DNA of 64,000 nt from Gnetum montanum (lineage: Eukaryota; Streptophyta; Gnetopsida; Gnetales; Gnetaceae): positions 250,679 to 314,678 of the forward strand of contig MNCI01025574.1 of the NCBI GenBank assembly GCA_015680685.1, in the 5' to 3' direction. A model generated the notes under the pieces. It made no database searches. It was not told where the DNA came from and was given only the letters and a program-made list of their open reading frames with translations. Shown piece after piece: positions 23,028-34,029 of this stretch; the first letter of the stretch is position 1, and every line of letters begins with the position of its first letter. Made by a program: the position numbers and the translations under genes.

Positions 23028-23243
23028 TGTTGGAAAGACTAAGTAAATTCTTTATTTTTAAGGATTAGTTGCAATTTTCCTAGTTTTTAGCTTCCATTTT
23101 TATCGTTTCTGATTTTTAGGAGATTAGTTTTCTTTTTTTGGTTTGTTTCCTGAAATACAAAATATGGTTGGTCTATAAATCCTTGTATGTCATCTTTCAT
23201 AAATTTCAATAAAGAGAACTGTTTCATTTCATCTCTTTTTTCA
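23028..23243 (+). repeat. COP-B 5' LTR
   Basis: TGTTGGAAAGACT at the start, TTTTTTCA before the PBS; about 216 bp, slightly shorter than the other three LTRs of this pair of elements. Confidence 0.8.
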
Positions 23244-23261
23244 TGGTATCAGAGCTCGGTC
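23244..23261 (+). other. COP-B primer-binding site (initiator tRNA-Met type)
   Basis: TGGTATCAGAGCTCGGTC directly after the LTR; the canonical first 12 bases are intact. Confidence 0.85.
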
Positions 23262-23559
23262 AAATGGTCGAAAAAAATTCTTCTTCTAAATCCTCTTCAC
23301 TCAACACACTTGAAATCATGTAGGCAACAACTATTCAAAATCCTTTGTCTTCTTCTTCTCAACCCTTTGAAAATCATTCTCTTCAAATAACCTAGCAAAA
23401 ATTCAATGGAGCCAACTTCCAAAATGATTTTAATCCATATTTCTTATCCTCAAAGGTAAAGGAAATTCTAGATATGGCATTGGTACAATTTCACCTTTTA
23501 AATCTATTGACCCTTTTTTAAATTTCAAAGGTAAAGGAAGTTAAAGATTATTTTTTTTT

Positions 23560-24420
23560 ATCTCAAATCTTTGTATCCAACTTTTTTTATCAATAAAAAT
23601 CCATCAAATTTCTACTGTGAACATTGTATTAGTGAAAAAAAAAACTAGAAAAAATTATCCTTTTCATACATATCAAGTGTCAAAAGCCATTTCATCTTAT
23701 ACATAATGACATATGGGGTCCTACTCATCACTCAACTCTGATGGGGTCTAAGTGGTTTATCATATTTATTGATGATCATACAAGGATGTGTTGGGTTTAT
23801 CTCATAAGAGAAAAATTAGAAACTAAATCCATTGATAAACAGTTTCACAAACATATCTCAAATGTCTTACAAGCCAATATCCAAATTCTGAGAATTGATA
23901 ATGGTAGAATGTATTTCACAAATGACTTTACACAAAACCTAAATGATAATGGAGTGTTTCATCAAAGTTATTGTACATACACACCTTAACAAAATGGAGT
24001 GGGAAAGAGAAAATAGACATTTACTAGAGGTAGCCTGAGCTCTTATGTTCACTAGTCATGTTTCAAACTCTTTTTGGGGAGAAGCAGTGTTAACTACAGC
24101 CTATCTTATAAATAGAATGCCATCAAAAACTATAGATCTTTGAACTCATCTAAGTTGTCCACTTGATACTTATCCTCATGTCTATATTCTTAACTCTCTT
24201 TCTCCTAGAGTGTTTGGTTGCATTGCATATGTCTATAATCATCAGCCATAAGAGAGTAAACTTGATCACAAATCCTTCAAGTGTGTCTTTATTGGATAGT
24301 CTCCATCTCAAAAGGGGTATAATGCTTTCACCCCCCTTCTAGAAAATTCTTTGTCTCTGATGATGTAACCTTTTTGGAAAATCAAATGTTTTATCCTAAT
24401 CTTTCTCTTTAAGAGAAGAT
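23560..24420 (+). pseudogene. COP-B integrase (5' truncated, broken)
   Basis: Begins just before the zinc-region C-E-H-C pair (about 23620). Core visible: D-I-W-G-P near 23710, FIIFIDDHTR near 23758-23790, then LRIDNGRMYFTNDF near 23890-23935 (family R-x-D-N-G-x-E-F/Y), then G-V-x-H-Q near 23955 and a frame-shifted continuation to V-F-G-C near 24210 that marks the integrase end. The D-D part of D-D-E is readable; the Glu region is split by a frameshift and stops. Confidence 0.65.
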
Positions 24421-24859
24421 GATGAGTGAAGATGATCATTGGGATCCCTCTATCTTACTTCCTATATCTATTCCATTTGAGTCTCATTCTTGATTTGAGT
24501 CTCCATCTCCAACCAAATGGAATAATCCTCATACCAAAAAAATTCCTTCAAATCAGTGTGATCATGAATTGAATCGAGAAGGAGAATCAAGCATCTTTAA
24601 ACTAATTATGGCTTATTCAAGTAGACCAAAGATTGCCCATGTTGTGCAACTATATAAACTAAGGGAGGGTCCTAAAACAATTGAAGAAGGTATGGTGTTA
24701 TTTGATGATTTGAATCTTCCTATTGCTCTTAGGAAAGGTGTTCAAACTTGTATCCAAAATCCCATCTATTGGTAGCTAACCTACTCAAATTTGTCTCATC
24801 ATTACAAGGCATTTATTACTAGCTTCAATAGTGTGAAGATTCCAAAAGATATTTAGAGA

Positions 24860-26367
24860 GCCCTTTAAAATCCAAAAGGAGAGTAGTTGTTAAAGAAGAG
24901 ATAAGAGCACTTTGAGAAAATGGAATGTGGAAAGTAGCTGATCTTCCTAGTCAAAAGAAATTTGTTGGTTGCAAGTGGATATTCATAGTGAAGTTCAAGC
25001 CTAATGGAAATATAGAGAGATATAAAGCTTGGTTGGTTGGTCAAGGATACACCCATACTTATGGTATTGACTACAAATAAACATTTGCTCTATTGCCAAG
25101 ATGAACTCAATCAAGCTATTATTGTTACTTACTGTAAATATTTAATGGGATCTTTACCAAATGGATGTAAAAAATTCTTTTTTGAATGGAAATTTGGAGG
25201 AGAAAGTATTTATGAAGATGCTAGCAAGATTTCAAATGGGAAGCAACAAAGTGTGGAAGCTTAAGAAGTCTTTGTATGATTTGAAACAGTCTTGTTGGGC
25301 TTGGTTCACAAAATTTAGCTCAACATTGCAAAGTTTTGGATACACCCAAGGGCAAGTTGATTATATGATCTTCACTAAGTAGTCACTGAGTGGGAAGAAG
25401 TACATTCTCATTGTGTATGTGGATGATATCGTGATTACTGGTGATGACCACTTAAAGATTCTAAAGTTGAAGTAAATTGAAGAACAAATTTTAAGTCAAG
25501 GACCTTGGGATCCTCATGTGTTTTCTTGGTATGGAGATTGCTAGAAGCAAAGAAGGAATCTTTATCACCAAAAGAAAGTATGTTCTTGATTTGCTTAAGA
25601 AAAGAAAAATAGGTTGTAAACTAGCTAGCACACCATTGGAAAGGAATTGGAAACAAATGGCTACAGATAATGATTCCCCAATTGACCATGAGAAGTTTCA
25701 CTATTTGGAAGGAAAATCGATCTACCTTTCACTTAATACACTTGACATTACCTATAGTGTGAGTGTGATTAGTCAATTTATGCATTCACCTACAACTCGA
25801 CATCTAGAAGAAGCCAGTCATGTACTAAGATATCTAAATGGATCTCCTAGCAAGGGACTCTTGTTCAAGAAAGGAAAATCTTAAGAGGTGGAAGGATTTA
25901 CTAATGTAGATTGGGATAGATCAGTAAAAGATAGAAAATCCACAATCAGATATTATGTGAAATTATGGGAAAATCTTGTGAGATGGAGAAGTAAGAAAGA
26001 GTTAGTTGTAACAAGGAGTAGCATTGCAGTAGAGTACTAGGAAATTGATCAAGGAGTGTGCAAGATTATTTGGATTGAGAGACTTCTAAAGGATCTAAAA
26101 ATTTCATTCTCAGGTCCTATGATGCTCTACCATGATAGTAAATCAACAATAAGAATCATCCATAACCTAATTCAACATGAAATAATCAAGAATGTTAGAA
26201 TATATAGAAGCTTTAACAATCATGGGATTGACTCGAAAGTAAGAAGCCTAGCTTACATTCCTATCAAGGATCAAGAGGCCAATATCTGTACTAAAGCATT
26301 ATCAAAATTAGGTTTTGAGTATTTAGTTTCCAAGTTGAGAATGATAGATATCTATTCACTAGCTTGA
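24860..26367 (+). pseudogene. COP-B reverse transcriptase and RNase H (several stops)
   Basis: Copia-type RT with well-kept motifs: M-W-K-V-A-D-L near 24927, F-V-G-C-K-W-I-F near 24960, MDVKNSFLNGNLEEKVFMKM at about 25161-25220, the KLKKSLYDLKQ block near 25258-25290, and YVDDIVITGDD near 25417-25450, so both catalytic Asp are present. CFLGMEIARSKEGIF follows near 25519. RNase H (26056-26367) reads W-I-E-R-L-L-K-D-L then Y-H-D-S-K-S-T, then a decayed K-N-V-R-I-Y pattern. Stops at 25380 and 25883 split the reading. RT makes the cDNA and RNase H removes the RNA strand inside the particle. Confidence 0.75.
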
Positions 26368-26374
26368 AAGGGAG

Positions 26375-26603
26375 TGTTAGAAAGATTGAGTAAATTCCAA
26401 ATTTTGTGGGATTACTTGCAATTTTTGTGAAGTTTGTTTTCCCTTGATTTGTAGTTTCATTATCATTTTTGATATCTAGGAGACTAGTTTTCTTTTTTCT
26501 ATTTGTTTCCTAAAATATTGAATAAGGCTGATCTATAAATCCTTGTATGTAATCTTTCATAAATTTCAATAAAGATAACTATTTCATTTCATCTCTTTGT
26601 TCA
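26375..26603 (+). repeat. COP-B 3' LTR
   Basis: TGTTAGAAAGATTG at 26375 to TTTGTTCA at 26603, aligned with 23028-23243 and with both LTRs of COP-A. Confidence 0.8.
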
Positions 26604-27110
26604 AAAAATTTTTGGATTATAGAGAGAATAGTGTGCTAGAACTTCTAAATTTTCTAAGTGTCTTCATAAATACAACATTAGATGTCTTATATAAATCTAT
26701 AAACTAAATAAATATTTTCATTTATGAACCTTTTCCTATATTAATAAGATATTTTAAAGTGATGAGATGGTTTATCATAGAATGTTTCCTAGATTCTACT
26801 TCTTATAATTTGAAATCATACTCTTAGAATATTGCCAATCAAACCTACTTGGAAAATTTCATGTATTTGCTTTTCTTCAACCCTTGTTCCAAGCATAGAT
26901 TTTAGAATAATGCCCAGAATATTGATAAAAAATATTGTTCGCTACAAGTAATCTATAATAATTTAGATCTTTTTTGTCTCATTTTCTAAAGAGCATAATT
27001 ACTTTATTGATGCACCATTCTTTTTCTAACCCCACTTACATAATCAAACTTAACTTCTTCTATATGTTATTCTATACCAATGGCCCTCTTAGTTTAAACA
27101 TTTCTCTAAA
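26604..27110 (-). pseudogene. LINE reverse transcriptase, N-terminal side (copy B)
   Basis: Minus strand. D-F-Y-K-T-S-N-V-V-F-M-K-T-L near 26650-26700 fits RT motif A. Further toward the RT N-terminus (27000-26850) a N-N-Y-R word and an S-K-I-Y-A-W word fit the conserved N-Y-R-x-I and x-K-I/L-Y/F-A blocks. Continues the RT at 21700-23027; COP-B sits between motifs A and C. Broken by stops. Confidence 0.5.
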
Positions 27111-27186
27111 GTTATTTACATCAATAATTTTCAAAAATAGTTTATTGTATTTGAATTTCAAGTAAAAATCCAAACTTCTTATGATA

Positions 27187-27860
27187 TCTTACTTTTAGAA
27201 GTAGAGTTGCTTCCTCTTGAAGTTGAAGCCCTTTGTCAATTTATTGCTTATACTCAAAAGTTAAGTCACATGAAAGAAGTTAATTATGCTAAGGAGATAA
27301 TGAATGCTACACAAGAAAATGGATGGTTACATCAAGAAAAATTATGGCTTCAATCATAGAATATTGAAATAGAGGATTTTCCTTTAAACAAAAGGATCTT
27401 TTGGAAGACTATAAAAGAAAAAGTCTTGGCTAAAGTTTGGTTGAATATGTAATGGAAAAAACATTTTTATTTACATTTTATTAGAGGAAATTTGTTATTT
27501 AGTACTGAAAAGTATCTATTCTCAGCTATTCCTATTCATTTAAGGAATGAAATTTCTAGAGCAAGAATGTGCTTTCATTATCTCTTTATTAAGAAAAGTC
27601 ATTAAATCAATTTCCCAAGAGAAGAGTGTATTTGCAGACTATGCAAACAAAGCATAGAAAATGAAGAACATATCTTTTTATTTTTCCCATCTTTGGCTCA
27701 CATTCAAATGAATTATACAATTTATTGTAATCTGCTGATTGTTTTCTTTCAAATTGGCCATATCTACTTAGGGAATTATGTCAATGATGTTTTCAACTTT
27801 CTTCAAAAATATGTTGAGGCTTTATAACCATTCAACAAATAGTTTGTGAGTTCCAAGAGT
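27187..27860 (+). pseudogene. LINE ORF2 C-terminal fragment, opposite orientation (copy B)
   Basis: Plus strand: EVELLPLEVEALCQFIAYTQ near 27190-27250, which resembles the MMPLEIKAIHxFIAYT block of the minus-strand LINE near it, then K-R-I-F-W near 27395, AIPIHLRNEISRARMCFHYL near 27520-27580, and PREECICRLCKQSIENEEHI near 27620-27680 (C-x2-C...E-x-E-H zinc region at the end of this LINE type). So two LINE fragments of one kind lie in opposite directions, only about 80 bp apart. Stops present. Confidence 0.6.
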
Positions 27861-28241
27861 TATTAAAACTTTCTAGTTTCTAGTTTCCAATTTTCTCAAA
27901 CAAGTGTTTTTTATCCCTTACATTACATCATTAAAAGAAATTATCTATAGCTCGTTACATTATTTTTACTTATAAATACCTCTTATTAAGTTTCATTTCA
28001 AAAATTTCCTAAGAAAACACTTTTTTAGAGTTTGAATTTCAACATGAAAATTTAAGAAATAATTTGAGCATTTACTTTTTGAAACTTAAATGAAAAATTT
28101 ATAACTACACTTAGTTTATTTATTTTTTTGGTCTTCCTTTGAGACCTGAGTCATCCAACAAAGGCAGGGCTACATATTTACATCATAGGCTTTACATACC
28201 ATGTGGCTAGCCCAAATAAAAGTACTTTATTAGCATCTTCA

Positions 28242-28258
28242 CCCTAAACCCTAAACCC
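28242..28258. repeat. Short telomere-type repeat, interstitial (copy B only)
   Basis: CCCTAAACCCTAAACCC, 2.4 units of the plant telomere repeat, present where copy A has an unrelated short sequence (around 7288-7300). Confidence 0.85.
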
Positions 28259-28360
28259 ATTTCTAAGAAATCAAACCTAGGGAAGGAAATATACTAATCT
28301 CTCAACGCAACTTATATCCATTCTCACCTAGGCTTTGGCCTCGAATAAATTCTACTTTGT

Positions 28361-28375
28361 CTAGATAAACATTAT
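28361..28375. other. LINE-2 target-site duplication, left
   Basis: CTAGATAAACATTAT; the partner CTAGAAAATAAACATTAT lies at 35342-35359. Copy A has the unduplicated form at about 7396-7410. Confidence 0.8.
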
Positions 28376-28390
28376 TGTTGCGCGTGCAGG

Positions 28391-28498
28391 NNNNNNNNNN
28401 NNNNNNNNNNNNNNNNNNNNNNNNNNNNNNNNNNNNNNNNNNNNNNNNNNNNNNNNNNNNNNNNNNNNNNNNNNNNNNNNNNNNNNNNNNNNNNNNNN
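28391..28498. other. Assembly gap (108 N) inside the LINE-2 3' end
   Basis: Run of unknown bases preceded by the GC-rich GCGCGTGCAGG. Open frames across it are artefacts. Confidence 0.99.
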
Positions 28499-28929
28499 GG
28501 GGTAGATGGTGTGGAGTTTGAGGGTAGGCGGTGGGATGGGCTCCAAAAAGGAGTTTTATTAATAGTAAAAGAGTATTAGATACATAAACCACCTTAAGTC
28601 ATGGGGACAAAAAATATGGAAAACTTAGATTACTAGGGATGAAACTCTAGGAAACGTCCTCATAAATAACCATTTAGAATAAGAAGAAATCCAATTTCGG
28701 GGAACAACCATCCACTAAGACCAAAAAACCTAGTACAAGAGAGAGTTGAAAAAAATTGGATGAGGTAAATAATATTGAATAATAAATAGAGAGACTCCCA
28801 TTTAGTTACTCCACTCAAATTTAAGAAGGGAATATTCTTTGCACAGATTCTTATTGAAGAAGGTTGCTTGAATGCATAGGTCTTTCCCAAGGCTGCAGGA
28901 GATGAATCAAATGATGAATATCCATTTTA

Positions 28930-29480
28930 AACTATGATGCTTTAGATTTGAGTTGGAAATGAATGAGGTGGAAGATTTGCAATTTCTCCATCATTGTTAG
29001 ATGACATATATTGGAATAATCAATTCTTTGAAATATAACATTACATTTACACTTCCAAATATAATATAGAATAATAAGACTAATAAATTTCCATAAAAAA
29101 TTAAAATTAGCAATAGTGGTGGCCCAAAAGCTAAATATAACACCATATTGAGATAGCTTGCATGATAGAATTACTTTAGAAGCCCTTGTCCACACGTGTT
29201 GTATGAAGGGACAATGCCACAACACATGAAAAAAATCCTCTTTACCACCACAAATAGGGTAAGTAGGACTATGAATCCCAAGATATTCGAGATGTTTGAC
29301 AATAGGTAAACCTTGGTGAAGGAGACACTATAGGAATTGCTTAATTTTAGGGAGAGTCGGTAATTTCCAAATATGTTGGAAGAGGGGGATCTAGAATTTT
29401 TCCAAACCTTGTTTGTGCCAAGATTTATTACATTATTGAATGATACTTGATATGTCATGGAAAAGTTGAAAGGGAACATG
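28930..29480 (-). pseudogene. LINE-2 ORF2 C-terminal zf-RVT region
   Basis: Minus strand: S-L-K-L-S-N-S (about 29340), a H-C-P-F-I-Q-H-V-W pattern (about 29195-29220) and then I-I-L-Y-Y-I-W-K-C-K-C-N-V-I-F (about 29020-29060). This is the zinc-binding zf-RVT layout (C/H cluster, W, then W-x-x-R/K-N-x-x-I/V-F) of plant L1 ORF2. Two frames are needed to read it, so it carries a frameshift near 29200. Confidence 0.7.
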
Positions 29481-29989
29481 TGGCTTGTAAGGTAGAAGTT
29501 TCAATCCATTAATCCATTGAAGGACATGAAAAGTGCATTAAAACATCTAGTTGCAAATGGAAATGAATGAAGGTATAAAATTCAAACAAGCAATGGTGCA
29601 TTACTTTAGACACCCCATATAGATTATTAAACTCATCCTTCAAAATCCATTGATTGACAAGTTGAAGACAACTTAGTGAAATAAATCCCTTCTTATATTA
29701 AGAGGTAGAAACCTTAGCATTCGTAATGGTCAGGAGAACGGGTGACAAAGGTAACCATTAGGGACACAACTTAGAAAAAAGAGTAGGGTTGATCTTTACA
29801 TTAGTCCAATATATATAATAGTGTAGAATTTACCAAGCCCTCAAAGTACTTTTAAAAACATTAGATTCGAGAATAATGATAGTGTAAAGGGGGAGGGGGT
29901 GGGGGAATGGGTGGGAAAGGATCCAGTTAATGAAGTGGATTCCTTTCCAGAAGGGCATATTTTTTGGAAATGCTTGTTGAAGCCTTAAT

Positions 29990-31690
29990 TGGAGGAGAGT
30001 TCAAATAATGTCTAGGACTTCTAGATGCTAAACCAACCACTTAGTAACTAAAGTAATCTCTTACTTAAAAGAGTTTAAAAGACCTAAGCTCCCCTTATTC
30101 TTAGGAAGAGTAACAATATTCCAGGTAGCATGATGGAAGCCTTTCTAAGACTCTTTAGAGGACTGCATGGAGTCACAAGATAATCAATAAAGTTCTTGAT
30201 AGGAAGCTTGGGAGGAGGCCCATCACCAAGAGTAATACACATGGGTAGATGCACAAATAGACTTACATATGAGGTACTTAATAGCTAGAGTGAGGGGTTT
30301 TGTATTTCATTTTTCAAGTTTCTTTTAAATCTAAAAAACAACATGCTCCTAGAGAACAAAAGTAGAATCTCTAAAATAAAATGGAATTCCTAGAATCTTA
30401 ATGATATCTTAATCCCAAATAAGCTTCCAATTTTGGTTGGTCACATGACTATAATTATTGGTAAAGCTATAAATATAAGATCTGTTCCAATTAATAATGA
30501 AACTTGAGAGTGAGTAATATTTCTCCACTTAGGATAAGAGTCTGTGCAAGTTAGCAGTAGTTTTTGAATAAGAAAAAAGGAGTCGTTAGTGAAATGCATG
30601 TTAAGAAGTTGATGTTGAGGTGAAGAGAGGCAAACCTTGGTGAGAACTTCATTTTGAATATCATAATTTAATTGATGATAGAGAAAGTCAACTGTGATGA
30701 TGAATAGGTAATGGGCAAGAGGACATCCTTACTACATTGACCTATGGATAGAAAAGGGAGAGGTGATGCCAAAGGTAGTGGCTATTCTCTTAATAGCATT
30801 TGAGAATAAGAATTTCACCATATGTAAGAAATTATGGCCAAAATCAAGTTTACTCATGGTTTGTAGAATAAAGTCCCACTTTATGTTGTCGTAGGTCTTA
30901 GCATAGTCAAGCTTCATTAGGAGAATATCTTGACTATCATCCTCCATCCACTTAAGACCTTTCCATGCAGAAATCACATTATTTAAAATAAATCTACTAT
31001 GAATATATTCTATTTATTGGGGAGATATAATTTAACAAATAATTTTCTTTATTTATAAGGCTAAGCACTTGGCCCAAATTTTATACACCATGTTAAGAAG
31101 GGTTATGAGACGTCAATTAGAGATACAGGTAGGGTCCTTGGACTTAGGAGGAGATAAATAATCCATTAATTTAAATTAGGGCTAAGGGAACTAGTAATGA
31201 TATCCTCTCTAATAACTTTGAAAAGATCATTTTCCACCAAATCCCAATGATTTTGAAAAAAAAAAATCAACAAGAAAACCATCATGATTGAGAGCCTTCC
31301 CATGACTCAACTTGGAACAAGCCACTTGAAGCTCCTCCTTGGTAATATTGGCTTCTAAACTTTGTAACATAGTAGAATTGATAAGCCTCTCAACAACCTC
31401 AAACAATGAGATATCCATAAGGCTACCAACAAATAGGATTTCATAATGCTTCTTAAGAAATGAGAAGATACTATTGTGGCTGGTGATGGTGGTGCCATCA
31501 TTGGAGATTTTGTCTAAAGAATGAAAAGGAGAAGAGATATTTATATACTTGAAAAATTCCTTACAATGTTCATCTTGAATATTTAACCAATTGAGTCTAC
31601 TTTTAGTTAAGGCACTTTGTGCTTTGTACACTTTTCATTGTTGGAAGGCTAACTAGGCTCTAGAAAACTCCTCGTGAACATGAGTGTTGA
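29990..31690 (-). pseudogene. LINE-2 ORF2 reverse transcriptase (broken)
   Basis: Minus strand. A pre-RT block reads KSRLNWLNIQDEHCKEFF near 31550-31600. LSHGKALNHDGFLVDFF near 31255-31305 is the G-K-A-x-G-x-D-G-F block; LMKLDYAKTYDNIKWDFI near 30860-30920 is motif A. The catalytic F/Y-A-D-D region near 30590 is frame-shifted and only faintly seen. Stops and shifts throughout. It would copy LINE RNA at the nicked target site. Confidence 0.7.
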
Positions 31691-31699
31691 AGGGATCTT

Positions 31700-32359
31700 G
31701 AGCTAATTTATTAGTTAGATGTTTAATAGTAAGATGAATGTTGTTGTACTATTGTTTGGCCTAAGAAACCATTACCTTATTGTAAGAACAAGTAAAGTTC
31801 CATACTGTACAAGAAGCAAAATGCCATCATTGAATCCAACCCACTTGATCCAAGGGCCTAGGTTCAACATTTCAAAGGTTTGAGAGAAGAAGTTGTGTAG
31901 AAAGGGAAGAGAAGTAGTTTTTATATAGTTGGAAAAGATTAAATTTATGTCTATGGTTGCTACCATGAATCTGGATAGATATAGAGATGGGAAGATAGTT
32001 AGATAACGTGGCATGTTGATGAACCATAGTAGTAGAGAAGGCTTGCCAAAAAGGAAGGGTGGAGAAATTGAACCTTTATAACCATTTGTAGATGCAAGAT
32101 TTCCAAAGATAGATATTGCTCTAAGTAAATCTATGAAGGGGATCACTAGAAGAGGCATCCATCCATTAGAGAGGTAGAACTTTTTCGTTAGGGCTAACTA
32201 GGTATGATACTTAGAATTTGGTAGTTGGAAAAATCCCCAAAGCTTATCTTGAGGGAATTCTATCATATTAAAATCTCCTCCAAAAATCCAAGGTATTGAG
32301 GGAAGATAATTAGCTAGTTCCTACCATAGAAAAGCATGTTTTGTAGAATCATTAAGGGC
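31700..32359 (-). pseudogene. LINE-2 endonuclease, C-terminal part
   Basis: Minus strand: I-Y-A-L-N-D (about 32345-32360) and WIFGGDFNMIEF (about 32250-32290), the G-D-F-N block of the exo/endonuclease fold, with one in-frame stop just before it. Less clear sequence follows toward the RT. Continues the N-terminal part at 33498-33660 across COP-3, but about 60-80 codons usually found between the two blocks are not present. Confidence 0.65.
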
Positions 32360-32365
32360 ATAAAT

Positions 32366-32614
32366 CAAGTAGATACCGAAAGGGCCATGCAAGGAAGAGA
32401 ATGTAGCCATAAGGCTAAGAATAATAAGAGTGGCAGTCGAAATAAACATGTCGACATAAAGTACTTAGCCATAAGGGATCACATTAAAGAAAATAAAGTG
32501 GTCATAGATCATATCAGCATTGAATTAATTCTAGCTGATCCTTTGACCAAAGGAATGCTTCCACGGTCATTCAAGGATCATGTCACTCGGATGGGACTTG
32601 GTTCCATGATGTAA
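32366..32614 (+). pseudogene. COP-3 RNase H C-terminal end
   Basis: Reads AKNNKSGSRNKHVDIKYLAI, then HISIELILADPLTKGMLP, then FKDHVTRMGLG, the strongly conserved end of Copia RNase H (K-H-I-D-I...A-D-x-L-T-K). The reading is open from 32336 to 32614, but everything upstream (the DNA/RNA-cleaving core with its first acidic residues) is missing; the first ~30 codons do not fit the family and probably include junction sequence. It is from a different Copia lineage than COP-A/COP-B, judged by the LTR and by this conserved end. Confidence 0.8.
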
Positions 32615-32901
32615 TATGTTGTACAACATTACAGTGTTAATGAAACTCTATTCAGTTGTGTGTTTTCTCATACAGTTGCGCGTAAAGTCATTAGAGAACA
32701 CACACATAATGTTGGACCATGAATAAACATTGGGTTTGTTCATACAGTCAAAGTTACCATATAAATGAATTAACTTTGAGAAATAATACATTGTAATACA
32801 TGGAAGATACTAATCGCATTAAGAGGAACTATCGCCATGATTCATGTAGTTGTTTCTTGAAAGTTGGATATTAGAATAAATATGGAGACCAAGTGGGAGA
32901 T

Positions 32902-33497
32902 TGTAACAATGAATTAGCAGTTTATTATTTGCGAACTACACCTTTTGTTTCTACTGTTGGATAGTTTTAGAATTTTCCCTAGTGAACTACACTTTCTGTT
33001 TCTACTGTCAGATAGTTTTAGAATTTTCCCTGGAGATGAGATAAGACTTCTAAACTTGTTGTGAAGATCTATCTCAGTTAACAATGTGATAGCTTTGGAC
33101 AGCAACATGACAGTTTTCGTTGCAATCCATCCGTTCCAACCGATTCATTGTTATCTGGAAATGGTCTCATATTTTTCTAATAAATGGTAACTGATTCCTG
33201 GGCCTTCTGGCTTCTTGATGGAAGAACAAGGCACGGGGAATCAATTGCAGTGCAGAAGTTCAGGTCCCTTTCATAGTTGCTTATAGTCTGCATACACCAT
33301 CACTGCAGAGCGCCCGTGTGAAAGAAGATCCGGAACATTCAAGCATCAATGACATCAATGGCTGGAGGTCAGTTCGATCTGTTTTTCAAATTGATTTGTG
33401 CATTTTTGTTTCATGCACATTTGTAGATTAAGAGATTTGTTTTTACATGCTTCCGCTTGTGCAATCTGGTTTTGATGCACTAGAAAGATTTCTAACA
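32902..33497 (+). repeat. COP-3 3' LTR with internal 51-bp duplication
   Basis: TGTAACA at the start, TCTAACA at the end, 596 bp, next to the purine tract. Contains a 51-bp tandem duplication at 32933-32983 / 32984-33032. Confidence 0.75.
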
Positions 33498-33660
33498 ATA
33501 AATGGTCTACTAAACTCTTAATTTTTTGAAGGATAATAAAATCAAAAGTAATATTTAGACTAGAAAGAAAGTTTCTTGCATGCTTTCATCAAAGCCTATT
33601 AGTAAGGCCTCAGATGTTCCATGACAAGAGGTTCATGGGGAAGTAGAGGAAATGTCAAAT
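33498..33660 (-). pseudogene. LINE-2 endonuclease, N-terminal part
   Basis: Minus strand: L-S-W-N-I-stop-G-L-T-N near 33620-33645 (family W-N-I/C-R-G-L) and F-I-I-L-Q-K-I-K near 33520-33545 (family Q-E-T/I-K); the catalytic Glu is Lys here. The reading stops at COP-3. Confidence 0.6.
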
Positions 33661-34029
33661 GAGAGGTTAACAAAAGGTTCGAATGTCAAAGTATCAACTT
33701 TCATTATTTTTGAGAGGATGGAAAAGAAGTTATTTATAGTGATAGAGGCTATGGAAGTATTTAATGGAGAGGAAGCAGAGGATGGAGTTGTAAGGGAGGA
33801 AGCTTTGACCTACTTCCTTTGACTACCTGGCAGAAACTCATCACCCAAGATGGAGTTCTTGAATGAATTTGAGGGGATGACATATGCTATGGTGTGTGTA
33901 CCTGACTATGGCTCTTGTACCTTGGATAAGCCAAATAACGAGAAATACTTTGGAGTAATTTTGGAAGAGGTTCTAAACCAAAAGGATTTTGACAGTGGGT
34001 AGAATGGTGTGTTTAGGGAACAATTTTTC

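Larger units (their letters stand above)
23028..26603 (+). mobile_element. COP-B: Copia LTR retrotransposon, gag/protease deleted
   Basis: Same insertion as COP-A seen in the other duplicate. LTRs 23028-23243 and 26375-26603; PBS TGGTATCAGAGCTCGGTC intact at 23244-23261. Gag, protease and the integrase zinc region are gone (fusion near 23520-23560), but integrase core, RT and RNase H run on with fewer breaks than in COP-A. The 3' LTR is preceded by the purine tract GAAAGGGAG. Carries several stops. Confidence 0.85.
32366..33497 (+). mobile_element. COP-3: 5'-truncated Copia remnant inside LINE-2
   Basis: Plus strand, only the RNase H end (to about 32612), 3' untranslated part, purine tract AAGTGGGAGAT and one LTR (32902-33497). 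Flanked by ATAAAT on both sides (32360-32365; 33498-33503), which would suit a target duplication, but there is no 5' LTR and the LINE is short of sequence here, so deletion at a shared word is equally possible. Confidence 0.75.

Noticed and set aside
28302-28592. Open frames running across the N gap
   Set aside because: Unknown bases cannot support a coding call.
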